Assembly (NCBI RefSeq): GCF_014898055.3
Contig: NW_023604861.1
Location: forward strand, 100,380,083-100,444,082
DNA from: Talpa occidentalis
Taxonomy: Eukaryota > Chordata > Mammalia > Eulipotyphla > Talpidae
Length of the DNA stretch: 64,000 nt
Direction: 5' to 3'
Shown here: one piece after another, positions 12,101 to 24,500 of the stretch
How positions within the stretch are numbered: the stretch's first letter is position 1
Layout: each line of letters begins with the position of its first letter
The notes under the pieces: model-generated
The model's input: only the letters and a program-made list of their open reading frames with translations
What the model was told of the DNA's origin: nothing
Databases searched by the model: none
Translations under genes and position numbers: made by a program

Positions 12101-12801
12101 TGAAATGGGAAGAACATTGAAGTATATCATTAAACACTGATCTAATACATTTTTTAGTAAAAACTGCCTAACTGCATTTTATGGATAAGTCATCATTTAT
12201 CCAAGGAGTTCCTGATTGTTGTACACTGAAATTGTAGCTCTCCCCTCATTACAAATACTGCTCCAATAAACATTCTTTGGGCTATTTCATATATCCACAC
12301 TTAATTGAATTTTAAATAAGTCCAATCTCTCCTGAGTGATATAAATCTGAGTTCAGGAAATGATTTTGAGCACCGGCTTCTTTTACTGCACTGTGAGTTA
12401 ACACACTGATCATATTAATTTTGAATCTATCTTTAAAACTCATTTTCTTCCTGGGCAAATTTTTAAGTGACTTTTCCGAAGTCAAAATACTCTAAACATG
12501 AGGACTGAAATGTAGCTATTGCCAGCACATATGTGTGTGTGTATGTGTGTGTATATAAGTTGTTAGGAGCATACTGTTATAGCAATTTCAGAAAGCAGGG
12601 CAGAGAGGTTACTTGTTTCTGCTGTTGCGCTTTCCTTAGTGCCTCAAGTCTTTTTTCTTTGAGGCGTTCCAATTCATCCTCATCCATCTGATCCAGTTTC
12701 TGAATTTCAGAATCCAAATGTTCTTCTACTAGTTTGGTAGTCTGAAGCAACTGATTCTCCAGGACTTTTGAAAACATGTCAACAGATGCATCAGTTTCCA
12801 T
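6027..12801 (-). CDS. TXNDC9: Thioredoxin domain-containing protein 9 (complete)
   Basis: The CDS is the complement of 6027-6144, 6984-7238, 9134-9252 and 12613-12801: 681 nt, 226 residues plus stop. All splice sites are GT-AG and the phases agree. The length equals my recollection of the human protein. Residues 1-63 form a charged coiled-coil-like helix ([19 protein letters not shown]). Residues about 75-190 are a thioredoxin fold containing [13 protein letters not shown]. The usual CxxC is absent: the active-site region has a single Cys (TFRCK), so disulfide chemistry is unlikely. The tail is lysine-rich and ends in an acidic SDSDDD. From the family (phosducin-like 3, yeast Plp1), it is cytosolic, binds the CCT/TRiC chaperonin and modulates actin and tubulin folding. 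The start has a strong context (A at -3, G at +4). It is transcribed divergently from EIF5B. Confidence 0.97.
6145..6983 (-). other. TXNDC9 intron between last two coding exons
   Basis: 839 bp. It includes a short L1 3'-end-like piece at about 6540-6660 (AGTATAGGTTCACACCTC), which is also seen near 55790. Nothing else is recognised. Confidence 0.8.
6984..7238 (-). CDS. TXNDC9: TXNDC9 thioredoxin-fold exon
   Basis: 255 nt encoding residues 103-188. It carries the core of the fold: [19 protein letters not shown] helix and strand, the cis-proline segment [12 protein letters not shown], and the DYVVGF strand. The donor is CAG/GTAGGT and the acceptor TTTACAG. Confidence 0.97.
7239..9133 (-). other. 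TXNDC9 intron with one SINE
   Basis: 1,895 bp. Apart from the SINE at 8172-8442 the sequence looks unique and AT-rich, with no exon or RNA gene recognised. Confidence 0.8.
8172..8442 (-). mobile_element. tRNA-derived SINE, older subfamily
   Basis: A reverse copy with a T-run and AGATTTATTTA tail at left and GGGAGGGCC head at right. It contains a run of ten or more G (about 8230-8241) in the body. The B box is degenerate (GGGATTGAAC on the plus strand). Confidence 0.88.
9134..9252 (-). CDS. TXNDC9: TXNDC9 second coding exon
   Basis: 119 nt, residues 64-103. It encodes [13 protein letters not shown], then FFQEVKES and [11 protein letters not shown], which is the first strand of the thioredoxin fold. 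The donor CAG/GTAACT and the acceptor AAATAG are canonical. Confidence 0.97.
9950..10160 (-). repeat. Degenerate MIR-like SINE, antisense
   Basis: The pattern of an antisense MIR core is recognisable but weak: a TCTCAATGTCATTTATAAAG-like segment followed by the reduced CTCATTTAGCTGTTGTGA block. Boundaries are uncertain. Confidence 0.35.
11830..12310 (-). mobile_element. Old L1 3'-end fragment, antisense
   Basis: The plus strand reads like the reverse complement of an L1 3' UTR (TAACACTGATCTATATAGCA, then TTTCAGGTGTATAACATTA), followed by a pyrimidine-rich segment. It is truncated and highly diverged. Confidence 0.5.
12527..12556. repeat. Short TG-rich microsatellite
   Basis: An imperfect run of TG/TA dinucleotides (ATGTGTGTGTGTATGTG...). 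It is too short for a confident length polymorphism call. Confidence 0.7.
12613..12801 (-). CDS. TXNDC9: TXNDC9 first coding exon
   Basis: 189 nt, residues 1-63, beginning [15 protein letters not shown]. The ATG context is AGAATGG (strong). The exon continues 5' as 30 nt of UTR to the acceptor CCCCAG, giving an exon of 12613-12831. The donor is CAA/GTAACC. Confidence 0.97.
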
Positions 12802-13989
12802 TCTTCTAAAAGGTACAGTTCAGCTTTGGTGCTGGGGAGAAAATTAGAAAGAAAAATCATAAAATTAGGGGAAAAGGTATAAACAGAAAGTTTGTGCTCT
12901 TGTATTTCCAAAAATTCTAGCAAATAGATAATTTGTAATCCACAGTGTTCTGCTGGCAATCAAACAATTCATGTTAGACTTAAGAATTTTTATTGATGTT
13001 TTAAATTTTCAGTAGTTTACAGTTACACCACTTAAAAACTACTTAAAGCAAAGTTGTTTCACTATACTAAGGCAAGGACAAGCCTTTAAGACCATCAGCA
13101 GACCAGACCATACTTAATGCTCTTTACTAAAAGAAAAGGGAAGCAGAATAGAAATGACTGTGAACAATGATAGGATTTAAATGTAGTGACGTTTTAAGCA
13201 TACATATCCATACGAAACTTTATTTCAATACAGAGAAGTTTTTTCATGGTCTCTGCCTAAATGATTTTCATTTAACTTCCAAGAGATCTCATTACAATTG
13301 TGAAAATTACAGTGTATGTTGTTCCCTAAGCATTAGTTTTCATTCCTGTTCTCACATTACCTAACAAAATCTACAAGGCTACAAAGAATGATATCAGTAT
13401 TCATTTACTGACACTCAGTTAATGATGTAAGGCAATATAATGTTCCAAATGTATTTTAAAATGTTATTTGCCCATTATCATTTCTCTGTGTAAAAAGGAA
13501 TCTAATTCAAGTTAGAGATCTACCTAAAACTATGTATTTTAAAAGAAACACAGTAGTATTTCCTACTAGCAAAAGACAGTAATTTTATGTGTACCCCTGG
13601 CTTATCACAGAAATATGATCTCAAATTTGCCCCACCAAACCAGGAAGATGCTGCATCTCAATTAACTGGGATACAACTATAGGTTCTTGGAAACTTCACA
13701 TTTAAGCAAAAATAACCAAAGTAGGTTCTCAAAAAAAAAATTTTTGTTCAACTTTGGTAGGATTCCCACCCCCACCCCACCCCTCACCAACACTAAAACA
13801 AAACAATTCTGAACAAAAACCATGTTATTCCATGACCTGCTATACTACCAAAAAACAAAACCTAAAAAATCTGAATAAACACAGCCTGGCCCACACAGAC
13901 CCTTTACAAATGTTGAACTTAAGACAAACAGTCTTCCTGCAAACTTCATTTCTCATTCTTTTTTCTTCATAGGAAAAGCAACTGAAATG

Positions 13990-14085
13990 CATACTTGATT
14001 TCATCTTTGTATCCTCAGAGGTAGCAGTGCTTGGGACATAGCAGGTCCTCAGTAAGTATTTGTTAATGTTGAATAACCACATGCT
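13990..14085 (-). repeat. MIR or L2 3'-end remnant
   Basis: The plus strand shows GCTTGGGACATAGCAGGTCC followed by CTCAGTAAGTATTTGTTAAT, a common ancient mammalian repeat end. Strand is inferred from general knowledge of these families. Confidence 0.5.
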
Positions 14086-14696
14086 TAGTTTCTGTTCAAA
14101 TTTTCCTTAAATTTCAGAAGTATTTGAATTTAAAAAACCAACGGTAGTCTCATAAATGTTATAAATTTTTATATTTCACATATAGGGAAATAACTCCTAA
14201 GAAAAATGTTAAGACTGTGACCCTCAAGATTGGGTCCGGGATAAGGCAGAAAACTGGGTTTAAGACACTGACTTGCATGCCAGAACCTGTTTTTACTAGC
14301 TGCACAGTTGAAGTTTATGTCTGGAGTTTTATGCGTTCAGAATTTAATTCTGGGATAACTGGGAGCAGCAGTTTTCTAGAGCTGCTCTGGGAGGCAGGTG
14401 GTAGTGATGACCGCCTTTCAGAAAAGGGAAAGCTGAGCGTGCAGCGGTCCTGGTAACGTCCTATTCTTTCTTCAAAGCACAAGCCTCCAATTCTTCCTTC
14501 AGTTCAACTGAAACTGTGAGAAGGGACTTGTCCTCAAATTACCTAGCCATTTCCTTTATCCCCGACGTGCCCCCACCAAAACAACTAAGGAGCCTGATCT
14601 TTAACTGCACCCCATAAGCATCCTCGCCACTCACTGGGCACCTGGGGACAGATAAGGGCAGAGTTCAGGTGGTCCCCGGCTTCATCGACTGCCGCG

Positions 14697-14706
14697 GCGC
14701 ATGCGC
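14697..14706. promoter_or_regulatory. NRF1-type site
   Basis: The perfect palindrome GCGCATGCGC inside the CpG island, just downstream of the likely TXNDC9 start (within its intron 1). Confidence 0.7.
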
Positions 14707-14837
14707 GACAGCCTCCTCCGCAGCATTAACACCCGTCAGAGCCGCGCCCCTCCCCCGCCCAGTTCGGATTTCGCACGGCGCCGTCCGGTGGCACTGGGAC
14801 ACGGTGGCCGGTTTTTCCATACCACCCTCTGCCTTAC

Positions 14838-14935
14838 CTGTTCTCTCTGTGATACCCGAGGAGTGAAGGACCAACGCTGCTACAGAACGCGCCGCTCAGC
14901 CTTTAACTGGCAGCGCCTGCCGAGGCTGCGAACCG
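14838..14935 (-). other. TXNDC9 noncoding exon 1 (3' end certain, 5' end estimated)
   Basis: On the minus strand, the CpG-rich sequence ends in a perfect donor ACAG/GTAAGG at 14838/14837. It pairs with the acceptor at 12832-12833. The transcription start is not visible in the sequence. A CCAAT box at about 14954-14960 suggests it lies near 14880-14930. Confidence 0.6.
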
Positions 14936-14953
14936 GCCGTCACTTCCGCCTCC

Positions 14954-14960
14954 TCATTGG
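14954..14960 (-). promoter_or_regulatory. Inverted CCAAT box
   Basis: ATTGGCT on plus, AGCCAAT on minus. It lies 15-80 bp upstream of the probable TXNDC9 start, a usual NF-Y spacing. An ETS-type core, CACTTCCGCC, sits just 3' on the plus side (14940-14949). Confidence 0.6.
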
Positions 14961-15040
14961 CTGCGATACTCACGCGATACAACCTGCGACACCCAAGGAA
15001 GTCGGAGCGGGGGAAGGGGCGGGCGTGCGGCGAGAATTTC

Positions 15041-15052
15041 TGCGCATGCGCC
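15041..15052. promoter_or_regulatory. NRF1-type site
   Basis: TGCGCATGCGCC is a full NRF1 consensus match, located between the two genes upstream of both. Confidence 0.7.
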
Positions 15053-16102
15053 GCCCTTCCCCCAGCCGGGAAGCCCGAAGTTTTCTATACTTTGCCTACG
15101 TTTTTGGATGGCTCGCTCTTCCGGGGAGGGCGCGGTGAAAGTTGTCGCTTCTTACCGCTCAACCTGGAGTTGTCCGACTTTCTCAGATTCCTTAGTGTCC
15201 GTACCCACGCTACATCAGAAATGAGAGCTACGATCTTGCTTGGGAGTGGCACTCCAGCTTCGTGTCCATGCTGTTTAATGAACATTTGTACTTTCTAAAA
15301 AAGTCAGGTGTAACGTATACGGCATGGTTCATGTCTACATTAGTTAACACCTGTAATGCATCACCGTCCCGGTTCAGGTAGAGAATATTTTTGCCACTCT
15401 AGAAGGTTCCCTCGTGACTTCACCCACTACGAATTTTAAAACTCACTCTTTTATTTCGAATACAAAAATGAAGTTCTATTGGGGGAATGAATGGGTGTGT
15501 CTGTTTTCTTCAGTGACTGCACATACTTCACAACCTATGGACGGTCCGAGAGGTTCCCTTTGTCCCTTGGAAACAGGGCTCATAATTGGTCTGTTTCTTT
15601 ACTGAACTTCGTGCGGCTGAGCACATGAGGTACGGCCGTTGAAAGTGGAGGGGAAGCAAGGGCTACTGCTGACCGCGTATCAGTCCCCCAAGTCTGCGTT
15701 CCGCCGCGAGGAAGGGGGTCGAGGAGGGCAGTCGCGGACGTGTTTTTCATCATTGTCCACCTGCGGGTTCTAGAACACCCGCGAGCGTCGCCGCTTGGCG
15801 GACGCTTGACGGCAGGGGGCGCTCGGGCTCGCGCCTAGGTGGCGGATCAAGTGGGGACGCTCTAGCCGAAGCGCCGCTCTCGATGAGCCGCGCCCTGCGT
15901 CCCCACGCCGAGGCGGCGGGGCGATGCGCTTGCGCACTGAGCGCTCACACCATATGTGCCCTGTCCCAGTGCGCGGGTCTGTGGAGAGCCGGGTGCGAGA
16001 GACGGCGGCGCGCGGGGAACGAGGACCAAAGTCGGCCAGGGGACAGTGGGCGTGTGAGAGACCCAATAGAAGGGCTGGGGCCGGGAGCGCCGCTGACACG
16101 CG

Positions 16103-16137
16103 ATGGGGAAGAAGCAGAAAAACAAGAGCGAAGACAG
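16103..16137 (+). CDS. EIF5B: EIF5B coding exon 1
   Basis: 35 nt encoding [11 protein letters not shown] plus two bases of codon 12. TGA at 16094-16096 is in frame upstream, so this ATG is the start. The donor is CAG/GTATCC. Confidence 0.95.
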
Positions 16138-18503
16138 GTATCCAGTGACTGGGTCCTCACCGCGGCGGCCGGCGCGTTTCAGTGGGTCTCGCGGGTGCCC
16201 CCGGCGCGGGGTGGACCAGGGTGGAGGCTCGAGACCGGCCCCGCGGGGCGCCAGGCCTGGACCCAGAGTGGGAGGCGCGGGACCTAGACCCCAGTTCCGG
16301 GTGGGTTCCGAGGGCCTCGGCGCCGGGCGGGTCCTCCTAACTTAGTCCCACTGCCACCCTTGGCCAGGCCTGAAAAAATTGGGGTTCCAGGCCTTAGGAG
16401 CGGGGCAGTTGCTTTCGGTTCGCGGTTCTCGGCTGGGCCTGCGGGGCCCGGGCGAGTGGGAGTTACTTGAGGCGCTAGTGTTGGCGAGGGTCAAGAAGCG
16501 TTTTTATGACTTTCTACCTGTGACTACTTGGAGGGGGAAAGGAGTTCGAATTTAATGTACTTACAGCCAGATTTCCCCCCTCACTCCCCCCCCCCCTTCC
16601 CCCCGACGCTCAGGGACGTTGGAGTTACAGGGAGGTGATTTAAAAGCTGGTTCCCCCTTAATTTGGATACGGTTTTCAGTTACTTCGGCGATGGCTCTTC
16701 CAGACATCATGCTTTTTGCTTTCCTTCTTCCGGCCTGTCTTGGTCACTTCTTGGCTCCCCAGCACCTCCCCTAAGAAAGGAGGTAAAACAAACCTACAAG
16801 GGTCGCTCCGTTCTAATCACTTTAGAAGAATTTGGGCTGGGGGAGGGAGTGTAAGGGTGAATTTAGAGTTAGCCGGAGGTTTTTGGAACATTTTTGTGTC
16901 ACGTTCGAGTGAGTTCTTTGCGAAAGAGTTTACTTCTTAGTGAACAGCTGTTACTTTCCATCTTTGTATACTACTACTCACCGAACTTAGTTCAAATGTT
17001 AGGGGGAGAGTAAGGTAAATTAAAAAACAAAAAACCCAAACCAAACTGTGTTAGTTCATCATCCTGATTCCAAACAGATATGTCTTGAAGTTAAAATATA
17101 ATTACTAATTAGAAGTTGGAATCCTGGATTGTTACCACACCTGGCATTTATCTAGCTGTTGATTGGCATTAAAAGACCAGGATGAGTCTTGTATTTCAAA
17201 TACAGGTGTGTTGGAGAAGTTAATTGATTTTAGAATAGAATTTAAGTTAACCAAACCAGATAAATAAGAAAAAGTAAGCAGAATTTCTCTATTTTTGACC
17301 GGATTTTTTCCTTGACCAAAAAATAGATGAGTGTAACAAAGTTTCATGTACCAGTTGCCCGACTTCACATTGTTGTGATCTGGTCAGTCTTGTTTCATCC
17401 ACTTGCTGGATATTTTAAAGCAGATCTCGGGGGTCCTTCGCGTGTAAATCCTTCAGGTGTATTTGATAAACACTTGAGGGGGGAAAAACAAATAAAAACC
17501 AGTATATAATCATCAAACATTAGAAATAATGACTTCTTAAATAGTATCAGGTATCCAGTTTCCTAATTTCACTGATTGTCTTAAATTTTTTATTTCCTAA
17601 CAATTCGTTTGTTTGGTTCAGGGTTAAAGGAGTCCATTCTTTGGATTAACAAACGCATGTTATTCTTTCACTTCCAGTTTTTTTACTTACCAGACTCCAC
17701 AGTGGGAAAAAAACTATTCAAGATATGTATTACCTGTGTATTTTTAGTGAAAAATAAGTTATTGACTCATTAAAATCTTCATGGATGGTTTGAACTTTAA
17801 GTTGCAAACACTGGGATGCTAAATGATTGGTTTTGTAGTATAGAAGAAATGTTAATAGGTTTTTTGTTTTCCCTTGAGACTAATCTGTAGTTTTTTATTT
17901 TGGGGAGTAATGTTGAAGGGAAAGTGGTGGCAATTAAATTGATAAACACGTACATTTTCTCAGGCTGTTACCAGGTGTGTTATTTAAACTACTCCTTTGC
18001 TTAAAGGCTTTTTACACTGTGTCTAAGGAATCCCAGGGGTTTGCAGAGATTCCCCCTTTGATCTGAACTTCTTTGCCTTTTCTGGCATTCCACTTAAGAT
18101 ATTTTTTGGAGTGAGGGAGAAACAGAGAAGTTGCACTGCTTTGTGTGTGATTTTGCTTTGATCTTTTGTATGTTTGAGTAGTACTTTTCTTCAGGATACT
18201 TTTAATTATTTGTAAAAGGGACAAAAACACAAAATGGGGAAAAAGTGGAAAGGAAGAAAGTCCTATTTTAGGATTAATATTCTTATTTTTGTAAAATGAG
18301 ATAGTCACCTAGCTTTATTGTCTTCTATGAAGATCCCCATATTAAAGATACTATATTCCTCCACCTCCCCTTCCCTCCCAGCTATCCTAAGCCGACTGTA
18401 CTTCTGGCCAGCTAGTACTGGGTGAGAAATGGTCAGCTGCTTATTATTCAGCTAAGGCATCAAGTCACTTAACCAGTTTTTGGAAAGAACAAAATACTTG
18501 ATT

Positions 18504-18535
<32 letters not shown>

Positions 18536-21500
18536 GATTTATTTATTTATTTATACAAGCACTGGATACAGTCAGAAGCACGGGAGGGTGAGAGAATTCA
18601 CCAGAGCCAGAGTGGGGAGCAGAGCAGGCAGAAGGACCAAAGTACACTGCTGAGGGGAGCAGCAGGCGGCAGGAGAGGTCTGCGCGCCATGTGGGACCCT
18701 CCTCTGGTGGCCGGGGAGCAGCCGGGGATTGAACCGGCGCTGCAGAGGCTGCGGGCAGCTTCACAACCCAGCGCTCAACCGCTGCGCCACCGGGGAGGCC
18801 CCAAAATACTTGATTTTTATGCTTATTTTAACTACTTAAATCTCGTGTCAAATCAGCTTTAATAATCAATATTCTATAATTTTACTCTGATACCATATAT
18901 TTAATCTGTAACTTTTGTTTAAAGACTTAAGTTTTGGGGATTTTGTTCTAACTTGTCTAATTCTGAGATGACATTTTGATAGGGTTTTCAAATTTTCCTG
19001 CCTTTTTTCAAGTGACTGATGAAACTCTTGATGAGACAAGCGGTAGTTCAGTGTCTACAGACCATCATAACATAAGGCAGTATTTTAATTTTTCCTGTAA
19101 CCTTTCCAGTCGTCAGTTTGCATGATGCGATCTTTTGGAATCTTGTGTACTCTAGTAGTGTCCTCTTGTTTGCATTTACATACTATGTTTGTTCTCTTAT
19201 TGATGTCTAGAGCAAAAAAATCTCGATTATCCTTTTTTATGGTTATCCTCACATTCTTCCGTTTAGTTTTGTGTGTTTGGGTCTCTATGTGTGTTAGTTG
19301 TATTTTTGAGTGTTACAGTTATTAATGGAAATAATACAACAGTTTATAGAGTGAAGGAAGATAATTATTTCACTTAATCCCACAGTCAGATATTGAGGTT
19401 GGGATACCATGCAGGAACTAGAAAGTCTTTCAGATTCAGTAGAGTTTTGGGGAGCCTTCAGTCTCAGATTATTTGTTGTGGTTCTCTATACCAGAGTTGA
19501 GCCAGTGTAGTCGATTCCACTACTCTTTGCTTTTAACTACACATAATGTGTCTGTCATGACTGGCAAACTCCCTCTTGAGAGTTCTAGCTATCTCTGAAA
19601 CAGCTGTTGGCTATAGATGGTTGCCTTCTCCTCATAAATTTCTTAATCAGGTTTGATCATTGTAGCAGGGTCCCTGCCTGTGATGATCATGATCTGCTTA
19701 AGGAACCTGTCTAGATTATGTGACTTTCTGTGTAAGTTTAGCAGGTACTCCAAAGCTTTCCAGAGAGGGAATCCAGGTGACAAATAGTCCAAATATTCTA
19801 GTTTAACAAAGTAATTGATTGCTCAATTGCATATATTTGATTTTTTTTAAAACCTTTATCTGTATAAATTAGACCAAAAAAGAAAAAAAAGTTACAATCT
19901 GAGCGCCCTCTTGACTTGTTTCTGTGCCGATTCTTTAGGAAGTTGTTATGTGGACAGAGTCTTAGTTTGCCATAAATAAGAAAGCTGATGCTAAATTTTA
20001 GTTGAACCTCTCCCACTTGTGCTGGTGACCTCTGTGAAGACCTGATATTTGCCCCCTAGTTGTGTTTTATTTACTCTTCTGAGTTTATTCTAGTCTTGCA
20101 GTTGTACTATATAAGGTAGGCAAGTTATTGTTGAACTAGGAACTAGCAGTGCTTAGGTTAGAGAAGCAGTTCCCAAAATTTTATATCTGAGGACCTCTTT
20201 ACACTTCTAAATTACTAAGGAGCCCAAAAGTTTTTTCTTTGTAAGTTATATTTGTCAGTACTTATATTCTACAAATTAAAACTGAAAAGCTCTTAAAATT
20301 AATTTTAAAATAAAGCATATTAGATATTAATTTTTTTTAAGTATGGCGTTAAAATATTTTTGCAATCTTTATTGTCAGGCTTAGTGGAAGATAGGTTGTT
20401 TCTCATCTGCTTGTGCACTCATTGTGCAGCAATATCACACATCATGTGGTCTTTGGAAAATTTCACTGTACAGATGTGAGAAAATGATTGACAAAGACCT
20501 CGGTATTACTTGGAAAGTTATTTTGACCTCCTGAGTTACTTGAACTGCTGGTTTAGGGATTCCAAAGCAAGATTTCGGCACTTGTGAAACATTTCCAAGC
20601 TGTTTGACCAAAGGGTTGTTTTGTTTTACAAGCATGTTAGAATGCTTGAGAATCACCTAAGGACAATTTAAGACATCTGTGGACGTGTTAATACTCTTGA
20701 TAGTTTCCACCTTTGCGTTTTTTTTCTTTTTTAGTGTATAGGTGGATTTATCAATATCTTTTTAAAAAATCTGTTGGGATTGATCTTTAATTGGGAATCC
20801 CATTAAGTTTTTACATTTCTTGATGCGCTTGACAGCTTTATGGTGTTGAATCGTTCCTTTCAAGAAATGTATTGATTGTCTGCTTAAGCTGTTAAGTGCT
20901 AATTTTTTAGGTGCTGAAAATTTGGGTGAACAAATTAATAATGGCATGCTGTTTGGTTAATTTGAATGCTTATCAGTAAAATTTTATTTTTTTATTTTGA
21001 GTTCTTAGGATATTTGTTGCTTGACTTTTTTTCTTTAAAGATTTATTTATTTATGCATACACGGGCTGGGGCATAAGCCACAGATGCGCAAGGGTGAGAG
21101 GATTCACTAGAGACAGAGTGGGGAGCAGAACAGGCAGATCCACTGAAATACACTACAGAGGGGAGCAGCAGGCAAGACAGGAGAGGTCTGAGCCATGTGG
21201 GTCACCTCACTGGCCTTGGGGATCGAACTCCTTGCTGCTATGGCTGTGGATAGCTTCATAGTGCTGCCTTTTAACCCCTTGTGCCATCAGGGAGGCCCCT
21301 TGGCTTATTTCTAAGTGTCTTACAGTTTTGGTTTCTGTTAATGCAGTAGTTTTTCTTTTTTTGGTAAATAGAAAACTCTTTTTCCAGTTTATCTTGTGCC
21401 TGACTGATTTATTGAGCTCTAGTATTAGAAGTAGCTGTGCAAAAAATGAGGACTAAATTGTGGTTAGACCATTAATATGAGGTAATATGTGATTAGTAAA

Positions 21501-24500
21501 GGCAGGAAAGCTGGAGAAAATGAAGAAACCTTACAGCAGCATACAAATATCTTAGTGACAGACAAATGACTCCTTCCTCCTTTTCTAATTTATGCCTGTG
21601 ACATCTCCCACTAAGAAATTGTTACAAAATACAAGTGTATTTTAAACCTTTATTAACAGTATTGAACTAATCACAGTACACTGCTTACCCTAGCAGCAAC
21701 CACAGTATTTATGTAATTTTAATGATAAAAACTTCTCAATAGAGAACCAATAACCACAATGAAACTAGTTTGAGAAGCTGGGAGGAAAGAAAAGGTATAA
21801 AGATAGAACTACTATATAACAGAAGGGGGAATTGGGGTTTAGCATAATGTACCTGAGACTTAGTCTCTCAGCTATTAAGCGAACTTGTCTCCAGAACCTT
21901 TTTTTTTTTTTAACTGTGTTACATGGTTTAAGATACCCTAATATTCTCTTTTCTAAGTAAGAGAAAATATTTGCATATCATACATCTGGCAGGGGACTGA
22001 TAACCAAGATACATAGAGAACTCATGCAACCCAACAAAAAGGTAATAATCCAATCAAAAAATGGGCAGAAGAGTTAAAAAGACACTTTTCCAAAGAAGAC
22101 ATACAGGTTGCCAACAGGCACAGGAAAATGCTCAGTATCACTTAACAGAAAAATGGAAATCAACACCACAATGGGATACCATATCACATCTGTGAGAATG
22201 GTCTTAAAGACCAGAAACAAGTGTTGTCCAGTGTGCAGAGATAAGGGAACCTTCATAAACTGTTTGGTGGAAATGTAGACTGGTTCAGCGTCTGTGTAAA
22301 ATAGTATGGAAGTTTCTTAAACTATTAAAAATAGTTCTATTGGGCCTCCCCTGGTAACGCAGCGGTTGAGCTCTGGGCTGTGAAGCTGCCCACAGCCTCT
22401 GCAGCTCTGGTTGATCCCCGCCCACCGGGCGAGGGTCCCACATGGCTCAACAGACCCCTCCTGCCACGCCCGCTGCTCCCCTCAGCAGTGTATTTCATCA
22501 GTCTGTTCTGCTCCCTGCTGCTCTGGTGAATTCTCTCACCCTCCCATGGTTCTGACTGTACCCAGTGCTTGCATAAATAAATAAATAAATTCATTCTGTT
22601 GTATCATCTAGCAATTTCACTTCTAAATAGCTTCCCAGTGAATGTAAAAACACTAACTGGAAGGGATATATGCATTCCTGTGTTCATTGCAGCCCTTTTT
22701 TACAATCAACAAATTATGGAAGCAACCTAAGTGGCCAAGGATAGAGTTGTGGATTAGAAATAGGAGTTACATATACACGGTGGAATTCTCAGCTATTTTT
22801 TTAAAAAAAAAAGAACTCTTGGCCATTTGTGATAATGTGTGTGAAACTGGAGGGGATAATGTTAAGTGAAATAAATCTGAAGGAGAAAGACAAATACTGA
22901 ATAGTATCACTTACATGTGGAATATAGAGTAACAAAACAAATGGCCAGACAAAATCAAACCAATAATAAAAATGGAAATCTGACTGTGGAATTGAGGCTA
23001 CAAGATGGGGAGGAGTGGGCTCTGGTGGAGGGCTGAGGGTACCTTGGTGATGAATGTGGTTTGGTGACATGCATCTGAGGAGGTGTGATCCTGTGCATTT
23101 GAATCACATGGTAAACTTGGGTAAACCCTATGTTGCCTCAGTTTTTAAAAATTCTGATATTCTAAGATACAGACTTTGCAAGAAAAGTTAATCTCTTCAT
23201 AGGATCTTTACTAGTGAAGCAGCTGTTAAAAGTTGACTAAGAACTTTTAAAAGGCGGGAGAATAGAGAAATGACAGCTATTTTCTTGGTCACTGCCAGCA
23301 TTTCTTTAAAGAACATTTTTCCTCTAACCTTAGTTAAATAATGGAGTATCTCATAATCTTGTTTAAAGTGAAAGCAGTGGTAACTTAGTATTTTATGTCT
23401 TCCCATTTCAGACATAATATATAAGTGTCAGATACATTCTTTCAGAGGGGTCTACTTTTCACCCAGGTAGCACTCATTTTTTTAGAAATTATTTTTCAAG
23501 TCTTCCTTTAGTGACAGAATTCTCACCAAAAGCTAGAATTTATATTTCTACTGAAATAGAAAATAATTGTTTTTTTCGTGTGATGGTTTCACTCAAGCTA
23601 TAAACTTTGTGTGGAAGACCCTGAAAAATAACAGTTGAACATTCTTTTAAATTTTTTTTTAAAGATTTATTTATTTATTTATACAAGCACTGGGTACAGT
23701 CAGAAGCGCAGGAGGGTGAGAGAATTCACCAGAGTCAGAGCGGAGAGCGGAGCAGGCAGACTGATGAAGTACACTGCTGAGGGGAGCAGCAGGTGTGGCA
23801 GGAGAGGTCTGAGCACCATGTGGGACCCTCACCCGACTGCCGGGGATCGAACCGGTGCTGCAGAGACTGCAGGCAGCTTCACAGTCCAGCGCTCAACCCC
23901 TGAGCCACGGGGGAGGCCCGAGCATTCTTTTAATTTAATTAAAATAATGCCATTAGGTTTCCAGTACTGAAGTGTGGTTATTGATACTGTAGTTGGAATT
24001 TCTTCTAAGTGTAGAATCACATGTGCTAAGATTCTTTATATGTGTGTATCACAATTTAGTTAGCCATTGATTAGTTGGACACTGGGTTTTCACTTTTTGG
24101 CTATTATAAATAATACTGTTATAAAAGTTCCAGTGCAAGTTAGTATGTGGACATATGTTTTCAGTTTTTGATTATGTGGAGTGAAACTGCTGAGGTTCAG
24201 GATAACTATGTTTAACTTTTTCAGGAATTGACAAGCAGTTTAACTTTTTTCAGGAACTGCCAAAGCTATTTCTTGATTTTACATTCATTCCAACTAATAA
24301 TGTATTAAAACCTTGTATTAGAGTTCCATTTTCTCCACACCTTCATTGACACTTTTTGATTGCAGACATTCTTCAGTACAGTGTTGAATAGAAGTGGGGA
24401 AAGTGAGCAGTCATTGTTTTCTTCTCTTACAGGGAAAAGATTTCAGTGTCCCCCCCCCCCCCATTAAGTATGATGTGTTGTAGGTGGCCTTTATCAGGTT

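Larger units (their letters stand above)
9253..12612 (-). other. TXNDC9 intron 2
   Basis: 3,360 bp. It includes a degenerate MIR-like stretch at about 9950-10160 and an old L1 3'-end-like piece at about 11830-12310. The rest is unassigned. No SINE of the recent family is present. Confidence 0.75.
12832..14837 (-). other. TXNDC9 intron 1 (5' UTR intron)
   Basis: 2,006 bp between the noncoding exon and the first coding exon. It contains a weak MIR/L2-like end at about 13990-14085 (GGGACATAGCAGGTCCTCAG then AATATTTGTTAATG-like text). Otherwise nothing is recognised until the CpG-rich promoter. Confidence 0.7.
14650..16500. promoter_or_regulatory. CpG-island bidirectional promoter of TXNDC9 and EIF5B
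   Basis: Two CpG-dense blocks (about 14650-15140 and 15610-16480) with a milder middle cover the start regions of both genes. I see no TATA box at either start. Visible candidate sites are two NRF1 palindromes, an inverted CCAAT box, ETS-type GGAAGTG/CCGGAA cores (about 14941-14951 and 15118-15124) and GC boxes such as GGGGCGGGC near 15016. The head-to-head layout suggests shared activation of two housekeeping genes linked to protein synthesis and folding. Confidence 0.85.

Noticed and set aside
14701..15138. 145-codon frame in the promoter
   Set aside because: It is plus-strand, overlaps TXNDC9 exon 1 and has no homology signal; GC content explains it.
15883..16287. 134-codon plus-strand frame overlapping EIF5B exon 1
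   Set aside because: A CpG-island artefact. It reads through the exon 1 donor in another frame and resembles no known protein.
18503..18545. Tandem ATTT repeat as an independent array
   Set aside because: It is the expanded tail of the reverse SINE immediately to its right.
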